Below, piece by piece: positions 8,432 through 16,270 of a stretch of 64,000 nucleotides of DNA. The stretch covers positions 682,001 through 746,000 of the forward strand of contig NZ_VBTZ01000001.1 in the NCBI RefSeq assembly GCF_005771425.1, given 5' to 3'. This stretch comes from Methylocystis sp. B8 (GTDB lineage Bacteria; Pseudomonadota; Alphaproteobacteria; Rhizobiales; Beijerinckiaceae). The notes beneath the pieces were generated by a model. That model searched no databases. It was not told the DNA's origin and was given only the letters and a program-made list of their open reading frames with translations. The number at the start of each line of letters is the position of its first letter. Positions within the stretch are counted from its first letter, which is position 1. The translations under genes were made by a program, and so were the position numbers.

Positions 8432-9394
8432 ATGACGCCGATGGAAACTGAACGCCCGAGCCCTCGTTATTGCAACATCGACCTCTGGGAGCCGGCGGAG
8501 ATCTTGGAAGCGATGATTGAAGGGCAGTTCGCCGCCGTCGCGGCCGTGCGGGCGGCCCATCCCGCCATTGAAAGCGCAGGGCTTGCGATAGAGCGGCGGC
8601 TAAAGCGCGGCGGGAGGCTCGTTTACATGGGGGCCGGAACGTCCGGCCGCCTGGCCGTCCAGGACGGCGCAGAACTCATGCCGACATTCGGTTGGCCAGA
8701 GGAGCGGCTCCTGCTGCTCATGGCCGGCGGGAAAAACGCGCTTCTTCAAGCCGTCGAGGGCGCCGAGGATCAGGAGGCGCAGGCAGTAGAGCTTGCGCGG
8801 CGCAATGCTATCGGTCCGGCGGACGTCGCTATCGCGGTGGCGGCGAGCGGCACCACGCCGTTCACCGTCGCGTGTTTGCGCGCGGCAAAAGAAGCGGGCG
8901 CTCTTGCAATCGGCGTCGCCAACAATCGAGACACGCCGCTCCTTAAGGAAGCCGATCACGCGATATTTCTTGATACGGGCCCCGAAGCGATCGCCGGTTC
9001 GACGCGCATGAAAGCGGGGACGGCCCAGCGGATCACCCTCCTTCTGTTATCCTCTCTTGTCATGATCGCGCTCGGACGCGTGTATGACGGCTTGATGGTG
9101 GATGTGCAGGCGTCAAACAAGAAACTCGTCCGCAGAAGCGAAAGAATATTGTCGCGCCTGAGCGGCCGATGTCACGAAGATGTGCAAGAGGCGCTGTGCA
9201 GGGCAGGGGGAAGCGTTAAGCTCGCCTTTCTTCTTCTCCAGGGATATGGCTGCGACGAGGCGCAGGCCGCGCTCGATCGCGCAGACGGGCACCTACGCCG
9301 GGCAATGAGCCTGATTGGCGAATTTCATGAAGACGCTCTTGAAGGAACGCAGCCTTCGACTTCCGGCTCCAGGGCGCGCGCGACTCATGAATAA
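8432..9394 (+). CDS. murQ: N-acetylmuramic acid 6-phosphate etherase
   Basis: A 320-residue SIS-fold lyase that cleaves the D-lactyl ether of MurNAc-6-P to give GlcNAc-6-P, the substrate of the nearby NagA. Diagnostic motifs are YMGAGTSGRLAVQDGAEL, PTFGWPEERL, the GAEDQEAQAVE helix, and AGSTRMKAGTAQR. The C-terminal UBA-like helical end (AGGSVKLAFLLLQGYG...) is present, so the gene is complete. An in-frame ATG at 8441 is an alternative start. Together with the divergent nagA and SIS genes it forms a peptidoglycan-recycling route. No MurNAc kinase (amgK/anmK) or PTS gene is visible here. Confidence 0.94.
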   Translation: MTPMETERPSPRYCNIDLWEPAEILEAMIEGQFAAVAAVRAAHPAIESAGLAIERRLKRGGRLVYMGAGTSGRLAVQDGAELMPTFGWPEERLLLLMAGGKNALLQAVEGAEDQEAQAVELARRNAIGPADVAIAVAASGTTPFTVACLRAAKEAGALAIGVANNRDTPLLKEADHAIFLDTGPEAIAGSTRMKAGTAQRITLLLLSSLVMIALGRVYDGLMVDVQASNKKLVRRSERILSRLSGRCHEDVQEALCRAGGSVKLAFLLLQGYGCDEAQAALDRADGHLRRAMSLIGEFHEDALEGTQPSTSGSRARATHE

Positions 9395-9481
9395 GCGCGC
9401 GTCGCATTGCGGAATTCTCCGATTGTAGAGAACCGGCTTACTCTAGCCCGGACTGGCGCGCCGCTTCCAGAATAAAGCAGG

Positions 9482-9778
9482 TTAACTGCTCAGCTTTGAC
9501 TGTTTCGAGCGACGTTGACTTTCCGCGTAAATTTTTGCCGCAGCGAAATGACCTTCGTGACCTTTAATTTTCATATATTCAGCGCAATCCGAAAGGCATC
9601 TCAATAGTTTTGGAGACGCATTAGGAAGCTTTATAATACGGTGAATGACCTTCCCAATAATTTTTTGATTAGCGAAGTCTTCTTCGTAAGAAATTTTTCC
9701 AACTGCTAGAATGTGAGACACAATAAATAGCATACTCTCTTCAGATATTTCGCTATCCCCCTCTAACGTCTCAGCCAT
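9482..9778 (-). CDS. Hypothetical protein, AT-richer than neighbours
   Basis: A 98-residue soluble, mainly helical protein, not recognised (MAETLEGDSEISEESML... ending in a basic, Ser-rich tail). The region 9480-9860 is clearly richer in A+T than the flanking genes, and codon choice includes many ATA/TTA/AAA codons rare elsewhere in the window. This suggests recent acquisition. It stands alone, convergent with murQ. Confidence 0.6.
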   Translation of the reverse strand: MAETLEGDSEISEESMLFIVSHILAVGKISYEEDFANQKIIGKVIHRIIKLPNASPKLLRCLSDCAEYMKIKGHEGHFAAAKIYAESQRRSKQSKLSS

Positions 9779-9902
9779 TCATCGTCCTAGGGCGTCTCGC
9801 GTGCGCACAGCTTAGATTGGGTAACGAATATTTAGATTGTGAGGCGGCCATCGTATGAGACCGCTACCCATACATAGATGGAGACATGTGCAAGCAAAGA
9901 GC

Positions 9903-10382
9903 TCAACGATTGACCGTCGGCTTTTGCCCAACTTTATTCGCGACAATCCATTTTTTGAGTTCAGCGACGTGAGCCTGCTCCTCAGCGACAAATTCACGAG
10001 CGAGCGTCTTTACTTCGGGGTCGGATGTGGCGTCGAGCACGTGCTTGTAATATTCGAAACCAGCAGTTTCGGCGGCGAGAGCGATCTCGAGCGCCTGTTC
10101 CCGTCCAATAGCCGGATCGGCGGCCCAGATGGCCGCCGTTTCCGGGCTTTCCAATCCAGGCCAAACAAAATCGCCTGGTTTCATCTTGGGTATTTCGCGG
10201 AAGCCGCCTCGGGCGCGCGCGTCCGCTAAATGCAGTCTCGAATAATCCGCCAATCGACGAAATAGTTCAGCTACCTCGCGATTGCCGCATGACTCCATGG
10301 CGTCGGCCAATAGTCCATAACGGATTGCTGCTTCGAGTTCGAGGTTGATCGCATAAGCGAGAAATTCCTCGACCGATTCCAT
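9903..10382 (-). CDS. Ferritin-like (rubrerythrin-type) domain protein
   Basis: A 159-residue four-helix protein. The start at 10382 (MESVEEF) is chosen because a G-rich SD precedes it; the frame opens further up at 10442. Helices carry NLELEAAIRYGLLADAM, DYSRLHLADA and VAEEQAHVAELKKW, which retains an E-E-x-x-H di-iron-type motif near the C-terminus. It is a clear paralogue of the C-terminal half of the next upstream gene: both share WAADP, the YxF/EYYK helix and the EEQ/EAEHV helix. The role may be iron binding or peroxide reduction; this is an inference. Confidence 0.8.
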   Translation of the reverse strand: MESVEEFLAYAINLELEAAIRYGLLADAMESCGNREVAELFRRLADYSRLHLADARARGGFREIPKMKPGDFVWPGLESPETAAIWAADPAIGREQALEIALAAETAGFEYYKHVLDATSDPEVKTLAREFVAEEQAHVAELKKWIVANKVGQKPTVNR

Positions 10383-10463
10383 ACCCAACCCCCGCTGTTG
10401 ATTTCGCAAGTCAAGCGAACGTGACGCCCGCCCGCCCGCCAATCTCGGGCCGATAAGGCTCCC

Positions 10464-11369
10464 TCAAGCGTTGTGGCTGGGCGGATTCTTTATGGCCCAC
10501 TCTTCGCGCGTGATCCAGGCTTCGAGAATCTTTACATGCTCGGCCTCTTCTTTGACGAATTCCTTGGCCATCGCCTCGATCTCTGGCGATTTCGTTTTGG
10601 CGACCACAGACCGGTAAAATTCGTAGCCTCGTCTTTCACCCTGCAGAGCGGCCTTCAGCCCGTCCAATCGCGATAATGATGGGTCGGCAGCCCAAATTTC
10701 GGTGCGCTCCGGAGTTGCGTGATTGGGCCATACGTAGTCAGGCGGGATGACCGTCGTAAGGTCAATCGAACCGGCGCGCTTCTTGGCTTCGGCGAGGTGC
10801 AGGCGCGAAAAGCCGGCGAGCTGCCGAAACAGTCTGGACACTTCCTGGTTGCCGCATTCCTCCATCATGGACGCGAGTTCGTCGAAATGGATCGCGGCGT
10901 CTTCTTCGACCTTCACCGCATATCCCAGGAATTCATCAACTGTGGCGATTTCGACGCCGCCCGTGAATCGTTTTGCGGCGTGCGTGATATGGGGGCCTTG
11001 CGCGGGCAAGGTTTGATCGCCCTCGAACTTGACGAGGATATCCTCGTTGCGCACGAAACATTGGCAAGCCAAGCGATAGCGCGGCGGCATGTCGTTGACT
11101 TCGGCGTCCTCGATCTCGGCTTTGGTAATCTTGCCGAGCTGACGCAACATCTCCTTTTCTTTTTCGGTCAGCGCAATCCCGTATTTGGGGTTTCGACTGA
11201 GATGCGTGACCTCGACGAGGCAGGAGCCGCATTCGCCGTCCTGACAATCGAACGGAATGGGGATTTTATGGGCTTTAGCCACTGCCAAGATCGTGCCGCG
11301 GTCTCCGGCGACGGCGTATACAGTGACGTCGCGTGCAAGGACGGGCGACGAGAATGTCACATTAGCCAC
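10464..11369 (-). CDS. 2Fe-2S ferredoxin fused to a ferritin-like domain
   Basis: A 301-residue two-domain protein. Residues 1 to about 112 form a plant-type 2Fe-2S ferredoxin with ligands in DCQDGECGSC (Cys42, Cys47, Cys50) and RLACQC (Cys102 or Cys104). After a linker (QTLPAQGPHITHAA), residues about 140-295 form a rubrerythrin/ferritin-like four-helix domain (VEEDAAIHFDELASMMEE, FSRLHLAEAKK, ERRGYEFYRSVV, KEEAEHVKILEAW). The fusion suggests direct electron delivery to a di-iron site. The single-domain paralogue lies 81 bp downstream on the same strand, so the two are probably co-transcribed. Confidence 0.88.
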   Translation of the reverse strand: MANVTFSSPVLARDVTVYAVAGDRGTILAVAKAHKIPIPFDCQDGECGSCLVEVTHLSRNPKYGIALTEKEKEMLRQLGKITKAEIEDAEVNDMPPRYRLACQCFVRNEDILVKFEGDQTLPAQGPHITHAAKRFTGGVEIATVDEFLGYAVKVEEDAAIHFDELASMMEECGNQEVSRLFRQLAGFSRLHLAEAKKRAGSIDLTTVIPPDYVWPNHATPERTEIWAADPSLSRLDGLKAALQGERRGYEFYRSVVAKTKSPEIEAMAKEFVKEEAEHVKILEAWITREEWAIKNPPSHNA

Positions 11370-11935
11370 GTTTCTTCCTCCATTGCTCTCTTTTGGACAT
11401 TGTCCTGCATCCGAAAGTGCGATCCAGTCGAGTCTACGAAAATTGATGCTTTCCGGAGCGGAAATCTAAGCTAATTATTTTGTCAGAGATTTCACAAAGC
11501 AGAAATCCTGCCATGTAATACCCCTCAAATACGGACATGTTGTCGCAGTAATAGGGTCCAATACGGACAAATCGTCGCAGTAACATAGATTACTATAGAC
11601 AAATTGTCGCAGAAACACTGCTCTACTGAACACGAATGCGATAACGCTTGACCAGATTCTCCGAACCTTGCGGCCGCGAAAAATCGGGGATCGTCTGGTC
11701 ACGACGTATTGATTGGCATAGGAGAAGTCGCGGGCGGTAAATGCGCCAATGAAGATTACCGAAACATTTTTAGCGTCAGCCGCATCGAAGCGATGAATGC
11801 GCCTTTGAAGCGGTCGACGTGATTGCTCACCCGACAACGTCACGCGATACGCTAGATAACATTCGCAACGCTTCTTCCATTTATTTGGGAAGAATTCGGC
11901 GCTCGAAAATGGCATTCTTATTCCGGAGCGGCTAT
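11370..11935. other. Non-coding stretch left of the island
   Basis: About 565 bp without a convincing gene. A long reverse frame (11475-12068) runs through the tRNA remnant, is Arg/Ser-rich and shows no family pattern, so it was not called. The stretch is AT-richer than the flanks and carries the 32-bp-period repeats listed separately. Confidence 0.5.
11531..11617. repeat. Three iteron-like direct repeats, exact 32-bp period
   Basis: Three copies of a 23-nt motif start at 11531, 11563 and 11595, exactly 32 bp apart. The shared core is GGACA-(3-4 nt)-GTCGCAG followed by an A-rich end; copy 3 has GACAAATTGTCGCAG. A partial fourth similarity lies just upstream (gtaata...tcaaat, about 11515-11530). 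Such arrays are typical of transposase-binding ends (TniA/TnsB type) or of replication iterons. No matching transposase or Rep gene is seen nearby. Confidence 0.7.
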
Positions 11936-12003
11936 TGGCGCCCAAGGGGATTCGAACTCCTGTTTTCGCCGTGATGAGCGACGTCTGGGCCCTAGACGAT
12001 GGA
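11936..12003 (-). pseudogene. Degenerate tRNA-Glu copy (left island boundary / att remnant)
   Basis: Read on the reverse strand, this segment aligns along its whole length with the intact tRNA-Glu at 28464-28539. The 3' part (T-arm and variable region: CCCAAGGGGATTCGAAC then CCTGTTTTCGCCGTGA) differs at one position over about 35 nt. The anticodon arm has lost a base, the D-arm is altered and the acceptor lost a GC pair, so it cannot fold as a normal tRNA. Best conservation at the tRNA 3' end is what site-specific integration produces. Confidence 0.8.
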
Positions 12004-12235
12004 CGGGTTGCGCGGGCTGATCGCGCTCTTCGCCCTACTTCCCAGCAATTGATCTTTTGCGACCGCAAGGGCGCTGGCGCCTACTACGTTACTGGCCACT
12101 GCTTTCGCGCATTCAAATCAACGCGCTACAGCTGGACAGCAAGATCAGCCGCATTACCTAACGACTTTGATCGCAGCGGCTCGCCCTCGGGGAAGTTCCG
12201 GCGGCGCAACTGGCGACGAGTGCTGGGAGGTAAAA

Positions 12236-12832
12236 TTGTCCAGCAGTTCCATCCCCAAGGTCCCCGCACCTGAGAACGAGAAACTGGGGCGCGAACAACT
12301 ACTCGCGCTCTTGCGCGATGTAACCGAGCAGCGTGACAATCTACTTTCTCAATACGAAGCTATGGCGTTTCAAGTCGACGAGTCGGTCCGAGAAATCGCC
12401 GCCGATGTGCTGGACGCGCAGGAAAACGCCAGGAAGGCGGAGGCGTGCGAGCATCGCGCGGAGCAGGAGGCCACGCGTATCGCTGAGCTTTCGCGCCAGC
12501 TCAATGAAGAGCGCCGTAAGAGGGCGGAGATCTCCGCCGAATTTGCCCGTTTCCGTGATGCCATGGAGCGTGCGCCGGTTGAAGACCCGTGGAGCGTATT
12601 GTGGCGCGCGGTTTCGCAGATCGTCAGCGATTGGGTCGCCTGGGCGCGAGCAAAAATCCCGCCAGACAGTCGATTTTTGCCGTGGTTCGACCGAGCGGTC
12701 GAATTAGCAAAAGCAGCAGGGCGCCTCGCATGGAGATTGAGTAAGGCCGTCTTCGAATGGGCGAAGCCGCGCGTCATTGAATTATGGAAATGGCTCAAAG
12801 GCGAAGTCGCGCGGCGCATCAACAAGGATTAG
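12236..12832 (+). CDS. Hypothetical coiled-coil protein
   Basis: A 198-residue protein. The TTG at 12236 is preferred as start because GGGAGG lies 5 nt upstream; the frame is open from 12167. Residues about 20-120 form a continuous heptad-rich coiled coil (EQLLALLRDVTEQRD..., RIAELSRQLNEERRKRAE), followed by a Trp-rich helical tail (WAWARAK, ELWKWLKGE) that may be membrane-associated or amphipathic. No family was recognised. It is the first gene inside the left island boundary. Confidence 0.65.
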   Translation: MSSSSIPKVPAPENEKLGREQLLALLRDVTEQRDNLLSQYEAMAFQVDESVREIAADVLDAQENARKAEACEHRAEQEATRIAELSRQLNEERRKRAEISAEFARFRDAMERAPVEDPWSVLWRAVSQIVSDWVAWARAKIPPDSRFLPWFDRAVELAKAAGRLAWRLSKAVFEWAKPRVIELWKWLKGEVARRINKD

Positions 12833-13286
12833 CGCAACTTCAAGCGCCAGCTACGAAAAGGATCTCGAAGATCGAGTTTGCGCTGGCGCGCCGCAGTCGA
12901 CGAAGATGGGCGAATATTGCTTCGCGCGCTATGACGGTGCGCGTTAGAAAGCGCGAAAGTACACCGTGGCTGGACCTCTTTTCCGAAGCCACTTTCTTCG
13001 GGGTCAACTGCTCTGCTTCCCCCTTTCCTCGAACCAGCTAACCTCGGACTCGCGCTTGGTGGCGTAATGTTCTCCCAATGCGCCTGACGGTAAGTAGTCG
13101 TCGCCACTTCCTCGCTTCATTCACTGTCGGAGCGGCGGCCGATCGGGCGCCAGATGTGCGTCGCTCTGCCTGCGTAAGTCATGATAATTGTTGACTTTCT
13201 GGGCCGCGCTAAATTCACTCATGACATTTCAAAGCCCCAATGGAGACAATCAAAAAGGGGGCTTGTAAGCTTGAAGGGAGAATCAA
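12833..13286. other. Intergenic stretch, no gene recognised
   Basis: About 450 bp separate the coiled-coil gene from the copper cluster. Short frames here show no family pattern or credible start. The last 100 bp probably hold the promoter of the small secreted ORF and the bufferin-like gene; a TTGACT at 13191 is a possible -35 box, but no well-spaced -10 was found. Confidence 0.4.
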
Positions 13287-13511
13287 ATGGGCAAGATGTT
13301 GCTAGTGATCGCCGCGACGCTGGTCGCCACAACATTGCCTGCAATCGCGCAAAACGAAGAGCACGAGAGACATAGCGCAATGTAGCATATTGGCGGCCAC
13401 GCGCGACACGGGCACCGCGATTGGAGTGACGCTCGGGGACGTGGCCACGTGCATAACGTCTGTTGGGAGTGGGACAGTGGGTTGCCCAATGACAAGGGAG
13501 GCTCGACATGA
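13287..13511 (+). pseudogene. Small secreted protein gene with an in-frame amber stop, coupled to the bufferin-like gene
   Basis: An ATG at 13287 with GGGAGA upstream begins a signal-peptide-like sequence (MGKMLLVIAATLVATTLPAIA). A TAG interrupts at 13383-13385 (codon 33), but the same frame continues with a His-, Gly- and Trp-rich stretch (HIGGHARHGHRDW..., HNVCWEW) and ends at a TGA (13509-13511) that overlaps the ATG of the next gene (ATGA). That coupling and the coherent composition argue for one 74-codon gene broken by a nonsense mutation. Read-through or a sequencing error cannot be excluded. His/Cys content fits metal binding, by inference. Confidence 0.55.
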
Positions 13512-13765
13512 AGAACGATAGACTCAACGGTTCAGCGCTGGCGGTTGCCGCCGTGTCGCTCGTCTTGGCTGGCACCGTTGCCCCGGTCGCCGCGGCGACT
13601 ACCGCCAAAGTTCATTGCCTTGGCGCGAACAGCTGCAAAGGCAAATCGGATTGCCATACTCCAAAGAATGCATGCAAAGGCATGAACGCCTGTAAGGCGC
13701 AGGGGTGGGTGTTCAAAGAAACCGCGCAGGCTTGTGAAGAAGCGGGTGGCAAGGTTCTGGATTAG
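13508..13765 (+). CDS. Bufferin-like Cys-rich periplasmic metallophore peptide (BufA2/DUF2282-like)
   Basis: An 85-residue precursor with a signal peptide (residues 1 to about 30, ending VAAA) and a small Cys-rich core with six cysteines (37, 43, 49, 56, 62, 76) in the pattern KVHC-x5-C-KG-SDC-x6-C-KG-x3-C-K. This repeated CKG layout is the family pattern of bufferin-type precursors, whose cysteines are modified by MNIO (DUF692) enzymes and which sequester copper. No bufB or bufC partner genes lie in the window, so the modification enzyme would have to be elsewhere. It is convergent with the copper storage gene. SD: GGGAGG 7 nt upstream. Confidence 0.82.
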   Translation: MKNDRLNGSALAVAAVSLVLAGTVAPVAAATTAKVHCLGANSCKGKSDCHTPKNACKGMNACKAQGWVFKETAQACEEAGGKVLD

Positions 13766-13882
13766 CGGCCGCAGCATTTGTGTCGCCGCCGTTGCTCATC
13801 GCGGCCTCGGCGACGGGTTCATTAGAAGCCTTGTTTTTGAAGCTGGCGCGCCTCGCTTCTTGATCCCAGCGCCCGGAACAAG

Positions 13883-13922
13883 AAAACGCCCCGACGCCGG
13901 ATTGGGGCGCGGGGCGCTTTTA
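13883..13922. terminator. GC-rich hairpin with T-tract between the bufferin-like and Csp genes
   Basis: The inverted repeat CGCCCC (13887-13892) / GGGGCG (13904-13909) has AAAA before it and CTTTT following the GC-rich arm. It lies between two convergent genes and could end transcription in both directions. Confidence 0.55.
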
Positions 13923-13941
13923 TGACTCAGATCAACCAGTT

Positions 13942-14376
13942 CTATGCTGCAATCTTATGGCATTCTTCAGCACAGGTTTTGCACGCGGCGCCCATGGCGT
14001 TGCATTCAGCCACTTCCGGAAACTTATCGCACTCTTTCTTGCAGGCCTCACAAATGGCGGCCACGGCCTTGGCCATCGTGGGCGTAAAGGGAGAGTTGAC
14101 TGACGAGAGGCTTTCCAGCGCTGCACAACCGGCGATAGTGTCAAACGTCGCCTTCGTGCAGGCCGCCATGCTGGTATCATCCATGGACAGCATGCCGAAA
14201 CAGTGGCGGAGGCAGTTGTTGCCATCTAGCACGCACTTAGCCGCCGCATCCGACAGCGCCTTATATTGCGCTGGATGATGATGGGCGACAGGCTTTTTAT
14301 CTTCGGCGAGCGCTGAAGACACAGACGCAGCAGCCGCGACAACGCCAAGCGTAGAGATGAATTCACGACGTTCCAT
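13942..14376 (-). CDS. Tat-exported copper storage protein (Csp1-like four-helix bundle)
   Basis: A 144-residue precursor. The N-terminus has a twin-arginine motif (ERREFIS, Arg3-Arg4) and a cleavage-like ALA at 22-24, so it is exported folded. The mature part is helical with a His-rich start (VAHHHPAQY) and 12 cysteines placed so that they line the inside of a four-helix bundle (KCVLDGNNCLRHC, AICEACKKEC, AACKTCAEEC). This matches Csp1 of Methylosinus, which stores many Cu(I) ions for particulate methane monooxygenase; characterised Csp1 has 13 cysteines. Its position next to a bufferin-like gene suggests a copper-handling module. Confidence 0.9.
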   Translation of the reverse strand: MERREFISTLGVVAAAASVSSALAEDKKPVAHHHPAQYKALSDAAAKCVLDGNNCLRHCFGMLSMDDTSMAACTKATFDTIAGCAALESLSSVNSPFTPTMAKAVAAICEACKKECDKFPEVAECNAMGAACKTCAEECHKIAA

Positions 14377-15213
14377 GATTGTTTTACCTCTTCCTTAGAA
14401 CGAACATCCCTCAGCCGGCGTCCGTTACTTTTTTTTCAAACATAGGGAGCGAACCACTAATCGCACTCAAGGCTCTAGCGGTTTACCGGCAAGAACATGC
14501 AGCCTTTAGATGTGCATGCGTGAAACTTTTGCCTAGATCATGGCGGCATTTTTATCAGTGGCCCTTGGTGGTGCATGCCGCCTCTATGACCCGTCCAGCG
14601 CATGCCGCAATTGTGACGCATCCAACCTCCATCCCATTGACACGCCGCCTTATCAGAGCGGCGTCTCTTTCAAAGATCGCCGGCCGCCTCTTTGTTGAGC
14701 GGACTCCCGCTCTATTCGCCGAGATAGAGTCGGCCGCGCGAAGCTCTACGTCCGCAAGCGAGGCGCGGAAGGAACGATGCGAATCGGGCTCATGCATGGT
14801 CCGATAGCGTTTCTCTAGACCGAACTGTTGAAGAACTTTAGATGAAGAGTAGTCGAGCGTCCCGCTTGCTTTCGTCGCAGGCGATGCGCGCTAACATGTC
14901 GCCTAAATCAAGGAACGAGATCTCGATAGAGCATTCGTCGGCGCGTTGATCCGCGGTCGCAGGGGCGCTTTGCGCACGATCGTCGCCGCATCCGGCGGGA
15001 AAATGGCGAGAATTGGCGTTCCCAGCCTTGTTCCGAAGTGGCGCGCCGGACAGGACAAAGGCGCGAACACTTATGTGGTTGAAATATTACTGTGAATTCT
15101 CTTGATGACAAAAAGAGCGACGCCATCAGCTATCGCCTTCTAAGAAGAGCTAGTCATGCCCGTCGGGCTGCTTGGCCGGGAGGAATCTCTACACCTTCGT
15201 CAGTCCAGAAAAT
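14377..15213. other. Long intergenic stretch, nothing convincing
   Basis: About 840 bp. A 52-codon frame (14540-14698, +) contains AC-x11-C-x2-C with a fairly coherent sequence, but has no ribosome-binding site. Longer frames on both strands (14379-14807, 14555-14797) show no family pattern. The first 80 bp upstream of the Csp gene presumably hold its promoter. Confidence 0.4.
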
Positions 15214-15426
15214 TCATGATCCGAGGCGCAGCCGGACGGATTCGGCCAGTTCCTCGGCGAAGCGAAGCGTAGATCGAAGGACGGCCATTTCATTCCGGGC
15301 CGCGGTTCCTTCATCGTGCACCGCGATTGGAAATTCCACTCTACCCTCGCTGGTCTGAACGCGAACGCTGAAGAGCAATCTTCCGTCAGGGTGCTGTTCG
15401 ACTTTCGCCAGCTGGATATCGGCCAT
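15214..15426 (-). CDS. Small conserved-looking hypothetical protein
   Basis: A 70-residue soluble protein (MADIQLAKVEQHPDGRLLF...) with an N-terminal beta-rich half and a C-terminal amphipathic helix (FAEELAESVRLRLG). A GAGGTG lies 5-6 nt before the ATG. The coding pattern is good (balanced composition, strong third-position GC), and the frame opposite looks like a shadow. Function is not recognised. Confidence 0.6.
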   Translation of the reverse strand: MADIQLAKVEQHPDGRLLFSVRVQTSEGRVEFPIAVHDEGTAARNEMAVLRSTLRFAEELAESVRLRLGS

Positions 15427-15553
15427 GGATCACCTCTTAGGGATTTATTGACGCGGACACGCATGCCTTAGCCGCCATCCACCCAATTCCAGTTATAGGC
15501 TGCACTCGCTGCTAAGCAGCCCTGTCTTTCGCGCTCACCCTCTGTTGGATAAC

Positions 15554-15920
15554 GACGCAAAGCCTGAGCACGCGGCTCGCTCCAAAGACGGGCATTCCCC
15601 TTGCTAGAACGAGCGTGCTACCTAGTCCATCAAGAGACCCAGTGCCCTGTTCCGGCCGTCCGATGCCATTGTCCGATATTCTAAACCGCCAGTTGACGCC
15701 GAGAGCCGCCAAGACTCTGCTTAACAGCGTAGCCAATCGTGCAAGATTGAAACGGCCGTCCAGAAATCTCAAAAACTGAATGCCTGACGATATTTTCGGA
15801 AGCGACCTTAAAGTCACCGAGAAAAGATCGACTATCTACGGCTACGTTAAGATCGCAATCAAGCACCAGCAAAGGGTCGTGCACAGTGTCAACGATTGCT
15901 TGTGCGATTACCGCCGCATA
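15554..15920 (-). pseudogene. Decayed PAS-HWE/HisKA_2 histidine kinase, frameshifted and internally deleted
   Basis: Two reverse frames carry pieces of one kinase. The first (about 15920-15760) is a PAS start (AIVDTVHDPLLVLDCDLN, then FKVASENIV), close in pattern to the first PAS domain of the intact kinase at 30872. After a frameshift near 15770 the second (about 15775-15554) gives FLDGRFNLARLATLL, the PAS end, joined directly to an ATPase N/G1-box piece (WRFRISDNGIGRP, GLGSTLVLA). The DHp and half of the ATPase domain are missing. Confidence 0.7.
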
Positions 15921-16270
15921 CCGGGGGTCGTGAGGTTGCTTGGTGATTACGAAAATTCCTTGGACTGCATCAAGATCGCCACGCATAAGTGTAACAACAG
16001 TCGTGAATGTGGAGCGAATCAGCAAGCGAGGCTTCACGCTTTTTCGGGTCCGGCTTGGGAACAGATTGCGTCCTCGCTCATTGACTTGCGATCGCATCGA
16101 TCGTGATCGCTATGATTTTGGGCGGCGTAATGTTGCTGCTGCAGTGAGGTCTTTTGCCATACCTCAGACGCAGTTCGTCCTAATCGAGGCTCGGATCTAT
16201 CCGGCCAAAGAGAGTGCGAATACGACGATGCGCAAAGCGACTGCGACCGTGACACCTAGAAGGAGCAAAA

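Noticed and set aside
11475..12068. Reverse frame of 197 codons running through the tRNA remnant
   Set aside because: The sequence is Arg/Ser-rich, has no family pattern, and reads through the degenerate tRNA-Glu and the repeat array.
14379..14807. Forward frame of 142 codons next to the Csp gene, and the reverse frame 14555-14797
   Set aside because: Irregular composition, no ribosome-binding site and no recognisable motif; both are recorded only as part of the non-coding stretch.
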